Source of the DNA: Desmodus rotundus
Taxonomy: Eukaryota; Chordata; Mammalia; Chiroptera; Phyllostomidae
DNA: 64,000 nucleotides
Assembly (NCBI RefSeq): GCF_022682495.2
Contig: NC_071392.1
Location: 108,366,896 to 108,430,895 of the forward strand
Direction of reading: 5' to 3'
The translations under genes and the position numbers were made by a program. Of the stretch, positions 11,060 to 21,934 are shown piece after piece (within the stretch, counting starts at the first letter, position 1; each line of letters opens with the position of its first letter). The notes under the pieces were generated by a model. The model was not told the origin of the DNA. It saw only the letters and a list, made by a program, of their open reading frames with translations, and ran no database searches.

Positions 11060-11605
11060 GTGCCCTCTGTTATCTGTCTCAGGTCAGTGCGAAGCCTTCT
11101 CCTGGCACCTGGCTCACTCTCCCCATCAGCTCTCCACTCTGCAGCCAGGTGGCCTTTCTCAATATTCATTTTGTTCATACCATTCTCCTTTTAAAAGGTC
11201 TCAGTGACTCCCGATTGGTCTCAATATGATGTAAAACCTCCTTTGCAGAGTTAACAAGACTCTTCCTAATGCAGCAACTACTAGCTACCCCATAGACATT
11301 CTGAACTCCTTCCAGCTCCTTGGGTCCCCCTGCTCCCATACCCCACCCCTCTTGGCCTTTCCATGTGCTCTTACTCATGTTTCAGACCTAAGTTTAGGCA
11401 TTTGCCTTTTGAGGAAACCACCCCTGGTTCCCCACAGCTAAACTTCATCAGATGCCTACCTCTGGGGTCCAACAGCACCGCCTCATCCCCTAGAAAACCG
11501 TCATTTTGCTGAATGGACCTGAGTTGCTCACCGGTAGGTATTTAATATGCACTCGTTTCCTTAGCAACTGCATGAATAAATGAATAAATGAATGAATGGA
11601 CTATA
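11060..11605 (+). mobile_element. L2 LINE fragment
   Basis: Plus-strand L2: CTCCTTTTAAAAGGTCTCAG, TGACTCCCGATTGGTCTC, TTCCAGCTCCTTGGGTCC, CTTGGCCTTTCCATGTGCTC, CATTTGCCTTTTGAGG, ending with ATGAATAAATGAATAAATGA. The series covers the last ~500 bp of the element. Confidence 0.65.
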
Positions 11606-11609
11606 CTCT

Positions 11610-11934
11610 CATTGTAGAAACAGGCTTTCTATCTGGTCTCCACCCCACCCTGAGATTTGTCATTACTCTTGATCCTCTGAGTGCAAAGGCTATTTAGGAA
11701 GGTAGTAAGTGTTCTGGATAAGGGCTATAGGTGTCAGCTTTTCACCAGTAAAATAGCCATATATGTGTATCTGGCATGAATTTTCTGTGTGTGTGTGGCG
11801 GGGGTGGGGGGTGGGGCATCTGAAAGTCTTTTAACTGAGTTTTTAGAGTTGGGCCCTTGCCTACCTGTCTAGCTCTAGGCAGATCAATAGTGCAGAGCCT
11901 GAAACATCAACAACTAGAATAGTTCCACAAGGAA
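11610..11934. other. Unrecognised sequence with a GT/G-rich tract
   Basis: Contains TGTGTGTGTGTGGCGGGGGT-type low-complexity sequence around 11788-11818. Nothing else recognised. Confidence 0.45.
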
Positions 11935-11948
11935 TGTTTGCCAGTGTA

Positions 11949-12381
11949 AATGGAACACTACACAGCAGAAAGAAAGAAGGAGTTCCTATCCTTTACAACA
12001 GCGTGGATGGATCTGGAGAGCATTATGCTAAGTGAAATAAGCCAGGAGGTGAAAGACAAATACCATATGATCTCACCTACAAGTGGAACCTAATCAATAA
12101 AACAAACAAGTGAGCAAAGTATAACCAGAGACATTGAAATAAAGAGCAAAGAGATGGTGGCTGGAGGAGAGAGGGATAATGGGGAGAAAAAGGGGAAGGG
12201 TCGTCAAGGAACATGCATAGGGGATGAATGGAAAAAGTCACAGAACGGTAGGATTGAGGGTGGGGGGTGGGAATGGGAGGAGTCGGGGGGCTCCTCCGAG
12301 AGGTAGCGGGAGGAAAATGGAGACAACTGTACTTGAACAACAATACAAAAAACTGTAAAAAAAAAAAAAAAAAAAAAGAAG
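11949..12381 (+). mobile_element. 5'-truncated L1 3' end with target duplication
   Basis: Starts in the last L1 ORF2 codons (CAGCGTGGATGGATCTGGAG, GCTAAGTGAAATAAGCCAGG, ATACCATATGATCTCACCT) and runs through a G-rich 3' UTR to ACTTGAACAACAATAC and a tail of about 20 A. A 14-bp duplication, TGTTTGCCAGTGTA, flanks it at 11935-11948 and 12382-12395. This is classic target-primed insertion. The perfect duplication and long tail suggest a fairly young, lineage-specific copy. It has no coding capacity. Confidence 0.92.
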
Positions 12382-12395
12382 TGTTTGCCAGTGTA

Positions 12396-13510
12396 GACTT
12401 GTCTGTGAACATTCGGCCTACTTACAAGGTTTTAATGACCAAGCACCCAGGCTGTTCTCTGCACCAACATGCATCTTATTTTCCCTAACCTTTCACTTCC
12501 ACAGAATATTCAGGTCTTCCTGAAAGCAAGGTACCAGGTTCAGTGAGCTGAAATTCTCCAGACTAGGGAAGAGAACTGAGCAGGGGACCCTGACGGGGGT
12601 GGGTGGGGGGTGTTCACTGTCTTCCTGCTCCCGGATATGCCAGGCAAGGCAGTGAACCAGACACACAGCTGGTTTTGCTGGAAACAGCAGCCCCAGTGAA
12701 AGGCATGATGTGGTGGCATCTCTCTGGGAGAGTTGCAGCTTATGAGCTTCCACTATTCTACTGCCAACCTGGCAGCCAAGACGGCGAGGCAGGTTCTACT
12801 TCCCAGAGAAATCTCCGCTTTGCACAGGGGTGGATTACAGGAAGGATGTAGATGCCCTCCAGGTTATATCAGGAATTCTTCGGTGGGAGAGACAGATGAG
12901 GCTGTGTGACTGCAGAACTTGCCAAATAAGTAGGGTGCCTTCAATACAGGCCAGCAGCTCACCCAAGCCCTAGGCAAAAGTATTTCCTCCCACTCCCTGT
13001 TCTAACTTCTCCTGGTCTGCTTGTTGTTAACCTCTCTGGCTGGTCATCCCCGATCAGAAGGAAAAGTAGCCTGCCACTTCCTTCGACTGGGAGCGAGCTG
13101 TATCTCTAGTTCCTGAGAGAGACCATCTTCCAAGGTATAGTCATGCCACAGGAAACAGTGCATTCTCTTTCTTGACTCCAAATAACATGTTCTGGCCATA
13201 CCTGGTCAGGGAGCCCAGAGGCTATTTTTTCCAGAGAAAAAACAAGTTGACTTAACTTGCTCCTTGTCTGGGGGTAGGTCTTCCTAACTAAATCCTGGCC
13301 CAAGAGCAGAATTCTCCAACACTGAAGGTCTCAAAGTTAATGAGCATACTGGTCAGCTGGTGTGTTTGAGAAGATCTAGGTTTCTTGGGTTTCCCCAGGC
13401 CAATCAGACCTCTGGGTGTAGGTCTTAGGAATCATAGAACGCAGGGGTTAGCAGCAGGAATGGAGGTGAGTTTTGAGGCAATTTGCCATCACATTTGGGA
13501 TGACAACTGA
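12396..13510. other. Unrecognised non-coding sequence
   Basis: Over 1.1 kb with no identified repeat or gene. It includes a short G-rich run near 12594-12611. Confidence 0.4.
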
Positions 13511-13514
13511 ATGT

Positions 13515-13745
13515 GTGGATGAATGGGTTTTGACTTCAGATAGTTCTAGATATGAATCTTGGACCTACTACTTACTAAGTGTGTTACCTTGGGAAAGGTA
13601 CATGCTTTCTTAGTCTCAGCTTTCCCAGTTGAAGAATGGGGACAGTAACTCTATTTCCTACCAATGCTGCTGGGAGCACAAAAAATGAGGTTGTGTAGGT
13701 GAAGTGCCCAACACACAGCAAGTGCCCCATGAAGGCAACCGACCC
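13515..13745 (+). mobile_element. MIR SINE
   Basis: Ordered MIR text: GATATGAATCTTGGACCTAC, TACTTACTAAGTGTGTTACC, TTGAAGAATGGGGACAGTAA, and GAAGTGCCCAACACACAGCA at the 3' end. Almost the full element is represented. Confidence 0.75.
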
Positions 13746-13749
13746 TGAT

Positions 13750-14340
13750 GGGGTGGTTTGGCGTAACTATGTTTGGGTGGAGAAAGGATCTCCCTTATTC
13801 TCTGGGCCAAATGCCCTGCTTTACGCTAGGAATGCTCCAAAGTGTGGTGAAGTAGGCTTCTTGTAAAAGTTGAGATAAGGGGCTAGAGGGAGGTGGGGAC
13901 AGATCTGGGTTTGGGTCTTGCCTCCATCTGTGGAATATATTGGGTAACATTTTCTGTTTCTCAGCCTCCTTTATCTGAACTATACGAGTAATATTTGTCT
14001 TGAAATTTTTTTAAGGGAGATCGGTTTACATTTGATACATTTTAGTCTCTTCATTTTTTTTTTTTGACCTATTCTGGTTCCAAATGATATACTTCTCTGC
14101 TCATAGATTATATATGACTAATACTATTTAGGGAAAGTAAGCAATTTCTGAGTATTACAATTTTATTTATTAAAAGAGTACGTTGACCATGGGAACTCCG
14201 AGGAACTTTGTTGCTCTTTGGGGAGACAGAAATCATGCATTCCTAGCACAGTGCATGGCACACAGACAGTGCTCGCCAAAGGGTAGCTTTTAGAAAATAT
14301 TAATATTGTTAACAGAGTCACGTTTGTATTGATCATAAAA
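13750..14340. other. Unrecognised non-coding sequence
   Basis: No family recognised. A T tract lies at 14054-14065. The part at 14215-14290 has a weak L2-like look (CCTAGCACAGTGCATGGCAC) that is too short to call alone. Confidence 0.35.
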
Positions 14341-14344
14341 GTCA

Positions 14345-14560
14345 GACTGGGCTAGTACAGTCGGAGGGCACCACCCCTGGGTTCCCATCCCACCTGTTGG
14401 AGGCTGTGTGACCTTGACTAAGATACTAAGCCTCTCTGAGGCGGAGTTGTATTATCTGTGAGAATAAAGGCTATGCCCACATTGCTAGTTTGCAGTGAGG
14501 ATTAAAATGGGTATATCATGCGACAAAGGTACACAGTAAACATTATATATGCATATGTTT
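14345..14560 (+). mobile_element. MIR SINE
   Basis: MIR in plus orientation: CTGTGTGACCTTGACTAAGA, GCCTCTCTGAGGCGG, GCAGTGAGGATTAAAATGGG, GGTACACAGTAAACATTA. The tRNA-related 5' part is more eroded. Confidence 0.7.
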
Positions 14561-14720
14561 TTATTTATTGAACACCTGTAATATAATATTTAACAATATA
14601 AATGTGTTTATATTTTTATTTATTAAATTGATTTATTAATTTTATTTATTGCATATTAAATATATATGTTTATAGCCATATATATTTCTACTTTTCTCAA
14701 ATATCTTATTAATCTTTTAG
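14561..14720. repeat. AT-rich low-complexity block
   Basis: About 160 bp dominated by TTTATTTATT, ATATAT and TTTATTG words. It directly follows a MIR and may derive from an old A/T-rich tail. Confidence 0.6.
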
Positions 14721-16595
14721 TTGTCTCATGGATTTTCCATATAGGTAACTTCAACTGCAGCTAGGGATAATTTTGCATATTTATTATCAATAGTGAAACT
14801 TTTTCTCTTATCTTATCGTGAGGACGAGGACTCGTAGACCAATGCTGAACCACAACGGTGTGAGCTGCTGCTTCTCTGTTTTATGTCAGTGGGAATAATT
14901 CTGATATTTTATCTTTAGGTACGATTTAGTTGTAAAACTCTATTAGCATTATCAGATTCAACATTTCTTTCCTGTGTTTACTTTAACAAGATTTGTTTGT
15001 TTGTTCATTTTTTATCCTAATCAGGATCATTTTTTTTTTTTTTTGTTAAGTAGTTCTCAAAGTGATCCTCTGGTTTTTCCTTTCTTTGATCTACTAATCT
15101 GCGTGATTGACGTTGCTGATATGCAACCGTCCTTGCGTTACCGGAATCACCTCCACCTGAACCATTTAGTACAAATGAACTACTTTCCTCCTTCCCTTCC
15201 ATCCTCTGGTTCTGTAGCCAGCCATATGTCTTCTCTCTCTGGTGTCTGCACCCCCTGTCCCACTGCACTGCCCTTTTAGGGGGAGGAGAGCCCATTTGCA
15301 AGTGCACATGGGAAGAGACTGTCATAGGACTCAGCCGGACAGACGGAGGGAGAGGCCCATGAGTTCCTGGTTCCTGTTGATAGAAGGTTTGGAGGCCTTT
15401 GAAGTCTGTTTTCTTGTGCCATCCATTCCCTGCAAACTGCTGCTACAGCAGCCTCTGACCAGCTGCTAGGCACCTGACCTTCTGTCCCTCTGACCACAGA
15501 GGACCAAGGCCTCCTGTCTGCCCAAGGCTGTTTCCATAGAAATGCAAATACATAGCAAGAGCTTCCTCTTCAGGCCACCTTGTCCTTCTCTTCCCTTTTC
15601 TTCTAGATCTTTTAGGACAGTGGCTCGGATTTCACAACAGAGAGATGTGTCACTTGGTCACGCAGTTCCTTATGAAGAAATAAGTTGTTCTTTCTTCTTT
15701 CTATTCTTTTTTGAAAACAGAGAAAATAATGACAGATAAACTTCTGGGTCTCTAAAAGGAGGTCACATGCATTTTTCCTATAGGGGACAGGAGGAGAAAA
15801 AGGGGCTAAACCTAGTGGGTCACAGCAGACGGGTCTGACTTCAGGTTTGCCAGAAAGAAGAAGAGCTCTCACTAGACATGGGTGGTGTGGCATCAGCTCT
15901 CACTGGCAGCGCCAACCCAACTCTTCCCAGAGTTCCTGCCTTCCTGAAAGAGGCATGACTCCTACTACCCTCCAGCTTGTCTCCACCTGTTTCAATTCAA
16001 AACCTGTACGGTCCCCAGGGAGTAGGTGAGAACCCGCTTTTAAGCTTCAAGTTGTGTTGATTCTGGGCTGTTGATGTTCACCTTTCTGTATGACCAAGCT
16101 CTGAGAAGGGCTGCAAACAGGGCAAAAACAGTGGAGAATTGAAACCAGGAAGCAGGAATGCCCGGGATGAAGATCCCCTTGCAGGTCACTTGTGAAGGGA
16201 AATTGGCAAGAGAGGGGGAAATCAGGCAGGAGCAGGTAGGGAGTCAAGCAAGGGTGTGATCTCAGGAAAGCCCTGCAAAGGTTGACATCGGCGTGCTCCT
16301 CCAAGGATGCTAGAGTGTAAGCTCAATCTCAGAGGTGTCCTGCCTCGAAGTCACGGAGTTGGGTTTTCCTACAACCTCATACGACAGTCTGAAGGTTCCC
16401 AGGGGGATAGTATTTCCCAGGAACTTCCAGCTTTCTGTGCACGTGGGCAGAGTAGGCTCAAGTAACACAAGGGTGGCCCCCTGAAAGAAGAACCCACAGG
16501 TGCCAAGGGACACATATAAACAGTACAGGGGGGCCTGCAAAGATCTGGCTGTAACACCACGATTGTTTTTCCAGAGAGGGGTCAGTCCTATAATG
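14721..16595. other. Unrecognised non-coding sequence
   Basis: Nearly 1.9 kb without an identified repeat or gene. It includes a T homopolymer around 15030-15044. Several 60 to 100-codon open frames on both strands overlap each other and match nothing I know. Confidence 0.35.
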
Positions 16596-16599
16596 GACC

Positions 16600-16745
16600 C
16601 AGTTTACACCTGCAGATTCCCTGCTCTCACCCAGGCCTATGGAATTTCTGTTTGCGGAGGTGGAGCTCAGAAACCTGCATGCTGTCCAGTCTTTGTGTGA
16701 CTCCAATGCCAGCCAACCGTGAAGAATCACTGCTTTCAGTGTTGC
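16600..16745 (-). mobile_element. MER5A-like hAT transposon fragment
   Basis: Contains CTATGGAATTTCTGTTTGCG, GGTGGAGCTCAGAAACCTGC and ends with GAAGAATCACTGC, matching in order the minus strand of MER5A-type elements. Confidence 0.5.
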
Positions 16746-16844
16746 AATGGGCTGAGGATTAGATCACTGCAAACGGCAAGTTGGGGGACCAGGCAACAGG
16801 AAGCAACTTTAAATAGGAAGAAGGAGGCAGCGGTGTGAGACTGA

Positions 16845-16950
16845 AAATGACGCAGGCTTTGCAGCCAAACCCACTTGAATTCCTATCCTGGCCCTGGGAT
16901 TCTGCCACTTGCAGAAGTCCACTTCACCTCAGTTTCTGCACTGCTGTGAG
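16845..16950 (+). mobile_element. MIR SINE fragment
   Basis: GGCTTTGCAGCCAAACCCAC, GGGATTCTGCCACTTGCAGA and CACCTCAGTTTCTGCACTG follow the MIR core order. The 3' half is missing. Confidence 0.55.
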
Positions 16951-16984
16951 TCATAATATTTCATTCATAGAGCTCAGGGGGTTC

Positions 16985-17008
16985 ATCCATTCATTTTATT
17001 CATTTGAG

Positions 17009-17058
<50 letters not shown>

Positions 17059-17165
17059 AGCCCTGTACATTTTCCAGCCACTCTCCCAGGTGCTGGAGGT
17101 GTATGAATGGACAAGGCAGATAGGCTTCCTGCCCTCGTACAGCTCAGGGGCTGGCTGTCACACCC
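16985..17165 (-). mobile_element. L2 3' end carrying an (AT)n expansion
   Basis: ATCCATTCATTTTATTCATT, then an AT array, then CCAGGTGCTGGAGGTGTATG and GACAAGGCAGATAGGCTTCC. This is the reverse complement of the L2 terminus with the dinucleotide array inserted or expanded in its A/T-rich tail. Confidence 0.55.
17011..17056. repeat. (AT)23 microsatellite
   Basis: An uninterrupted run of 23 AT units. Being self-complementary it can extrude as a cruciform and is expected to be length-polymorphic. Confidence 0.97.
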
Positions 17166-17169
17166 CTGC

Positions 17170-17536
17170 CTTGTGAGATCAAAGCCTTGCCTTCCTTGAA
17201 ATCCTCCTCTTAGGTTCCACCTGTGGCTTCCCCATCCTCCTGATTTTCTCTAGTTCTGCATGGCTAACAACACATGCTAAATGGTCAGTGGTGTTACAGT
17301 AAGTCTGGGGCAAATGTCGCTGTGGAAAGTCCACCGGAATGGAAAGCAGAATCATATAAGACAGGAAGAATTGTCTCTCTGAATGGAAAAGGTGTTTTGG
17401 AGGGCTTGGTTACATGAATGAAGTTCAAGGTGCTAGCTAAGAAGCCTGATGTGGGCTAAAAGAAATGATAAGCGTTACTCAGATTTATCAAAAGAGACTT
17501 TATACTATAGTGGAAAAAACTTTGAACAAAGAGTTG
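17170..17536. other. Unrecognised non-coding sequence
   Basis: No repeat or gene recognised. Confidence 0.4.
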
Positions 17537-17537
17537 T

Positions 17538-17572
<35 letters not shown>

Positions 17573-17575
17573 TTT
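17537..17575. repeat. (TTTA)n microsatellite
   Basis: Nearly ten pure TTTA units. It may be the A-rich tail of a minus-strand retroelement, but the sequence to the right does not look like a Ves or L1 body. Confidence 0.95.
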
Positions 17576-18599
17576 CTATTACCTGGATGTCGGCCAGCCC
17601 ATTGGGATTGGGGTCAGATGGCCTCGAGCCCCACTTCCATGGCCTTCTCCAAGATCTCCCTGAATTCTCATGTCTCTGACTCATGGCCTCCTTCCTTCTA
17701 ATATGCAATCTTTTTTCTGAACCACATGGATTTCAAAGTCAGGCAAAGGCCCTGTGCTTCTTTTTACCAAACAAAATCAACTGAAACACACACACAAAGA
17801 ACCACAACAAAAGCTTGGCCATGTGCTTTGGCCAAACTCTAAAAGAAGGAAGGGTTGCATCTCAGGGACATAAAATCATTCAAAGAGGTAAGGACATCCC
17901 CATTTTGTAAATGACCATTCCATCGCGTAGAGCTACACCTGCCGTGGACCCACTGGGCTGCCTCTTCTTTCCTCCTTCCATGCTCCTCCTTCTCCTGCCC
18001 CTGTTCTTCCCTTCTCAGTGTTATGAGCAAAGTCAAGGTTCACATACCCATCCTTGGCAATGACAGCAAAGTCAACCCCTGGGAAACTCACTGAGGGGCG
18101 AGGCGGTTCCCCAAAGAACACTATGATCCTGTTCCCAGAAGCAGCGGGAGTAGATGGGAACAGGATGCAACAGCAACTGTCCACCTAGCAGGTAGCCACC
18201 ACTTACCAATCAAAGCGTTTTTCATTCTGCCGACCTCAGCAGGGGGTTCAGCAATGGGTATGAGGCTGAGGCTCAGTTTCTCACACTGGGAAGGTTCTCC
18301 TCATCTGTGAGACCAGGCACTTGACTTGCCTCCCACTCTCTGCACCCACAGAACTCCTACAGCAGTGCTGCCCCATCCGTGGGGCCCGACATGCTGGATC
18401 GCCGTCCTCAGGCTGTGACGTGCAGGGACAAAGATTATTTTTAACTTAACTGCCAGTGTATAATAGGGAGATTGGCCCATGGGAGGTACACAGTCAATTT
18501 TTATTAATTGGGGGGAGGGTGCTGAGGAAGGAGGGCTCTATCTTCTGAATGGGGAGGGTCAGGTTAAGTAAGAACAGGGTCAAGGGCTCTGGGTTTTGG
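17576..18599. other. Unrecognised non-coding sequence
   Basis: About 1 kb with no family recognised. CpG dinucleotides are slightly more frequent around 18080-18110 and 18370-18430, but not at island density. Confidence 0.35.
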
Positions 18600-18905
18600 T
18601 GAGATCACACTTTGCATCTGATCTTCAAAGAGCCTTATTAAGAAAACAGCCAAACTGAGAATTGCAGTGATGTCTCCGGCAGACCTCCTGGTTCTCATTA
18701 ATGGCTCCTATAATAGCTTTTCATTGCCTTCTCTTTCCTTAAGAAAGTCTCACATTGTCATCCAGGCCTGTTAAACGTTCTGTGGGCCCATTATCAAAAT
18801 AGCATTTTCAGCTTCACTGAACACATGTAGGAAATGTTGTTGTGTTTAAAAAAAAAACAACTATGAGAATAAGCACAGATTGTATTGGGGTAATTATCTC
18901 CTCTC
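18600..18905. promoter_or_regulatory. Candidate cis-regulatory element
   Basis: Repeat-free interval with clustered homeodomain- and GATA-like words: TTAATGG at 18698-18704, TTATC at 18791-18795 and TAATTATC at 18891-18898. Balanced composition and the absence of repeat erosion suggest unique, possibly conserved sequence. The regulatory label is inference only. Confidence 0.25.
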
Positions 18906-19420
18906 CAACAGCCTTTTGGGAAAAGAGGATATTTCTAATTTTTGGAAAGCCATACATCTAAAAGGGTAAGCTGCCATGGATTAGATTAGTAGCTCAGCAG
19001 TTGAAACTTGACATCAAGTTCACTTCTCCTCCGCCTCTCTGGCTGGCCCTTCCTTCCCCATCATAAAAAGGGAAATCATACAGATTTCTGATGGATGCCT
19101 GGTGCTGGGGTCATTTCTGAGTGTGTTTCTGTGGGAGTAGAAAGCAAGTCTGTAAATCTAAGTGGTGAATGGATCCCCCACTTCTGATGATGATGCTGGG
19201 CTTCAGACCAGGGTCACCCTGAGTCAAAGGCCTGGCTCACAGTCTTGGACGTGCTGCAGGCTAAGAGGGTCCTTCGGGACTAAACATGCACAGCAGAAGA
19301 ATCAGGATCTTTGGTGCCTTGACAGCTGTTTTATGACCACTGTCTGCATCTCTCAGAGCAATGTCTTCACCCTGTCTCTGAGGATGTTACAGGAGCTGTT
19401 TTAGCTATTATGGAGTCTCA
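18906..19420. other. Unrecognised non-coding sequence
   Basis: No repeat or gene recognised. An 80-codon plus open frame at 19162-19404 has no identifiable product. Confidence 0.4.
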
Positions 19421-19424
19421 GGCG

Positions 19425-19522
19425 AAGCTGAGGTTGAGGTCCAACTTAGCTATTTACCATCGTGATCTTGCAAGCTCTCGTCTCCTCAGCTATAAAATCT
19501 GAGTGACAATGCTCCCTTCACA
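19425..19522 (+). mobile_element. MIR SINE fragment
   Basis: TTAGCTATTTACCATCGTGA, TCTTGCAAGCTCTCGTCTCC and CAGCTATAAAATCTGAGTGA fit the MIR core in plus orientation. A younger Ves SINE inserted just downstream. Confidence 0.5.
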
Positions 19523-19525
19523 TTT

Positions 19526-19764
19526 AGAAGGAAGGATCAGGCCCTGTCTGGTGTGGCTCAGTGGATCGAGCACCAGACTGCAAAGCATAGGGTCACTGGT
19601 TTGATTCCCGGTCAGGGCAAATGCCTGGGTTGCGGGCCAGGTCGCCAGTAGGGGATGATGTGTAGGGGGCAACCACACATTAATGTTTCTGTCCTTCTCT
19701 TTCTCCCTCCCTTCCCTTCTGTTTAAAAATCAGTATGTAAAACCTAAAAAAGAAGGAAGGATCA
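19526..19764 (+). mobile_element. Ves SINE with 14-bp target duplication
   Basis: The body (19540-19750) begins GGCCCTGTCTGGTGTGGCTC. It carries tRNA-like A- and B-box equivalents (GTGGCTCAGTGG, GGTTTGATTCCCGG), a GTTGCGGGCCAGGTC linker, a CTCTTTCTCCCTCCC pyrimidine stretch and an A-rich end. The duplication AGAAGGAAGGATCA is perfect at 19526-19539 and 19751-19764. It is a chiropteran tRNA-derived SINE moved by L1 machinery and not a functional tRNA gene. Confidence 0.93.
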
Positions 19765-20242
19765 AAGCCACCAATGCATGCAAATGTGAATAGTGGCTGC
19801 TTAGAAAGGGCTACCTTCTGTTCAGGTCATTTTCTGGCCTTCTGGCCCTCTTCCCACCCTCACATCTGTTATGAAGTAGACGACACTGCCTGGGTGGCTC
19901 CTGATCCCTGGGCCCAATGAGGAAGTGGAGCCGCATCATACAATGATAAGCATATTGCTGTTAAAATGCACAAGAGCAGCTTGGAGCCCTAGAGCCAAAG
20001 AGTCTCGCTAGAGGGGATGGCCAGGAAGTTGCACCTGGGAGGAAGGACAGACATTCCCCAGATGAGAGAGAAGAAGGCTCCTGCCTGGGTAGAGGGCTTG
20101 AGTGGCATTTCATGGGCATGTGGGGAAGATGAGGATGGAGAAGATTGAACTCAGCTGCCGAGTGCCTCATGCTGATCAGTCAGGTGAGTGGCTTACAGAC
20201 TTCATGGACTTGCAGATTTTCTCATGAATCTGTTAAAAATAT
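19765..20242. other. Unrecognised non-coding sequence
   Basis: Spacer between two Ves SINEs with no recognised feature. Confidence 0.4.
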
Positions 20243-20489
20243 AGCATTCTGGCCCTGTCTGGTGTGGCTCAGTGAGTTAGGCATTGCCCCACGAACCAAA
20301 AAGTTGTCGGTTCGATTCCCAGTCACGGCACAGGCCTGGATTATAGGCCAGGTCCTGAGTTGGGGGCATGAGAGAGACAACCGATTGATGTTTCTTTCAC
20401 TCTCTTTCTTCCTCTCCCTTCTTCTCTCTCTAAAAATAAATAAACAAAATCTTAAAAAAAAAAAAAACCCTGAAAAATCAGCATTCTGG
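20243..20489 (+). mobile_element. Ves SINE with target duplication
   Basis: The body begins CCCTGTCTGGTGTGGCTCAG. It includes the B-box-like GGTTCGATTCCCAG, GATTGATGTTTCTTTCACTC, a pyrimidine run and an A tail near 20454-20467. The duplication AGCATTCTGG is at 20243-20252 and 20480-20489. It has the same orientation as, and lies about 0.7 kb from, the previous copy, but its tRNA-like part differs, so it is a separate insertion. Confidence 0.92.
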
Positions 20490-20970
20490 ACCAGGGCCCA
20501 GGAATCTACTTTTCCCACCAGCTCCTCGGTGACACCCTGCAGATGGCCCGAGGCAGACAGGGAGAAACAGGGCCCCAGGTGATGAAAAGCAAATGCAGGG
20601 GAAAGATGGAGGCAGTGGCCTGCCCCAGGTGGAGGAGTGGGTCAGGGGTCTCCAGATCCTGGGCTTGCAACATGCTAGACCATGGGCCCAACATTAGTGG
20701 ATTTGAGGGGATAATCTGAGAAACAGCAAATGGGGGACCCCCGGATTAGAACCCCAGGCTGTTCTGTTAGGAATCATCAGGGCTGGGTAGAGAGGGCAGG
20801 TTCAGTATAAGCGGTTCAGTTCTGAGACTTGTGCTGGAGATGAGAGGGAGGGTTGGATGGAAGGTGGGCATGAGGAGCTATCACCAAGAGCAATTTCTGC
20901 AGTAATGGGAGTATAGTACCAGCCCCTGAGGCTCTAGGAAGGGAGATAAAAAAAAATAGCAGTACAATAT
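20490..20970. other. Unrecognised non-coding sequence
   Basis: No family or gene recognised. Confidence 0.4.
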
Positions 20971-20974
20971 ATAC

Positions 20975-21185
20975 TAAATACCCGACATTATTCTAAAGAC
21001 TTATTAACACATTTAATTCTCATAACCGCTCTAATTAGAAAAAATAGAGAGTTATCCTCAATTAATAGAAAAAGAAACTGAGTTTTAGAAAGTAATTTGC
21101 TCAATGAGTAAGTGGTGGAGTAGAGACCCAAATTCAGACCCCATGAGTCCAGAGTGTGGGGCCTCAGCTACTGCACTGTGTTGCA
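20975..21185 (-). mobile_element. MIR SINE
   Basis: CATTATTCTAAAGACTTATT, ACACATTTAATTCTCATAAC, GAAAAAGAAACTGAGTTTTA and GAGTAAGTGGTGGAGTAGAG are the reverse-strand MIR landmarks in order. Confidence 0.75.
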
Positions 21186-21189
21186 GCCG

Positions 21190-21825
21190 CACCTTGGGCC
21201 ACACACACATTCCTACTGTGGCACGGAAGGAGCCAGGGCAGCCTGGAGCTGGCGAGATGGAGGCAGGGAGGCCAGAGAGGGATGGAACCCTAGTGCAGGT
21301 GAATGATGCTAGACTGGACTAGGGCACTGAGCAAAAGCTTGGAGAGAGTCAGACAGGAAATGTCTTGCAGATGGAGAGGACAGCACTTGGTTGTGGCCTT
21401 GGGAGTACCTGTGAGGGACTGACACTAGGAATCACCTTTCTTTTCAGTGTATCACTTACACCCCAGTGTCGTCTGGGAGGTCTTTGGTGGGCAAGTCAGA
21501 ATGCTAAACTCAAAACTTGGGATATAGAAGAAGGAGTTGAACACCCCACCAGATAGTATGGAGTTGCAAACAAACTAAACTAAACTAAACTAAGTTACAC
21601 TAAAAAAACAAAAACAGAAACACAACAAACAGAGTGAGCATGCTCTCTCATATTGAGCAAAGGTGGGGAAGCAGACCCCCAGTCTCTCGACACTGCAGCC
21701 CCTGCAGCTCTCCAGGAGGGCAGGGCTCAGGTGCACAGCCTGGCTCTTCCCGAAGAACCTCTCCAGCCCCGACCCAACCTGTCCTTCAAAGGCTGGCGCG
21801 TGTTCAAAGCACAGTTCTCCTGCTT
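21190..21825. other. Unrecognised sequence with an (AAACT)n tract
   Basis: Contains about four AAACT units at 21572-21594 followed by an A-rich patch at 21601-21630. The rest is unrecognised. Confidence 0.45.
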
Positions 21826-21829
21826 CTTG

Positions 21830-21930
21830 ACCACGTGACCTGAGCAAGTTGCTTCACATCTCTGAGCTTCAGTTTCCTCATCTGTTAAATGGCCATAATC
21901 ATTGACTATGGATTGGCGTGGTTAAGACAG
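21830..21930 (+). mobile_element. MIR SINE core
   Basis: CCACGTGACCTGAGCAAGTT, TCACATCTCTGAGCTTCAGT and TTTCCTCATCTGTTAAATGG are close to the MIR core, one of its best-kept copies here. Confidence 0.8.
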
Positions 21931-21934
21931 GTAA

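Noticed and set aside
17011..17056. Origin or regulatory palindrome
   Set aside because: A simple (AT)23 microsatellite explains it.
19540..19750. tRNA gene
   Set aside because: The tRNA-like boxes belong to the head of a Ves SINE, which has a SINE body, tail and target duplication. It cannot fold as a complete tRNA. The same holds for the other five Ves copies.
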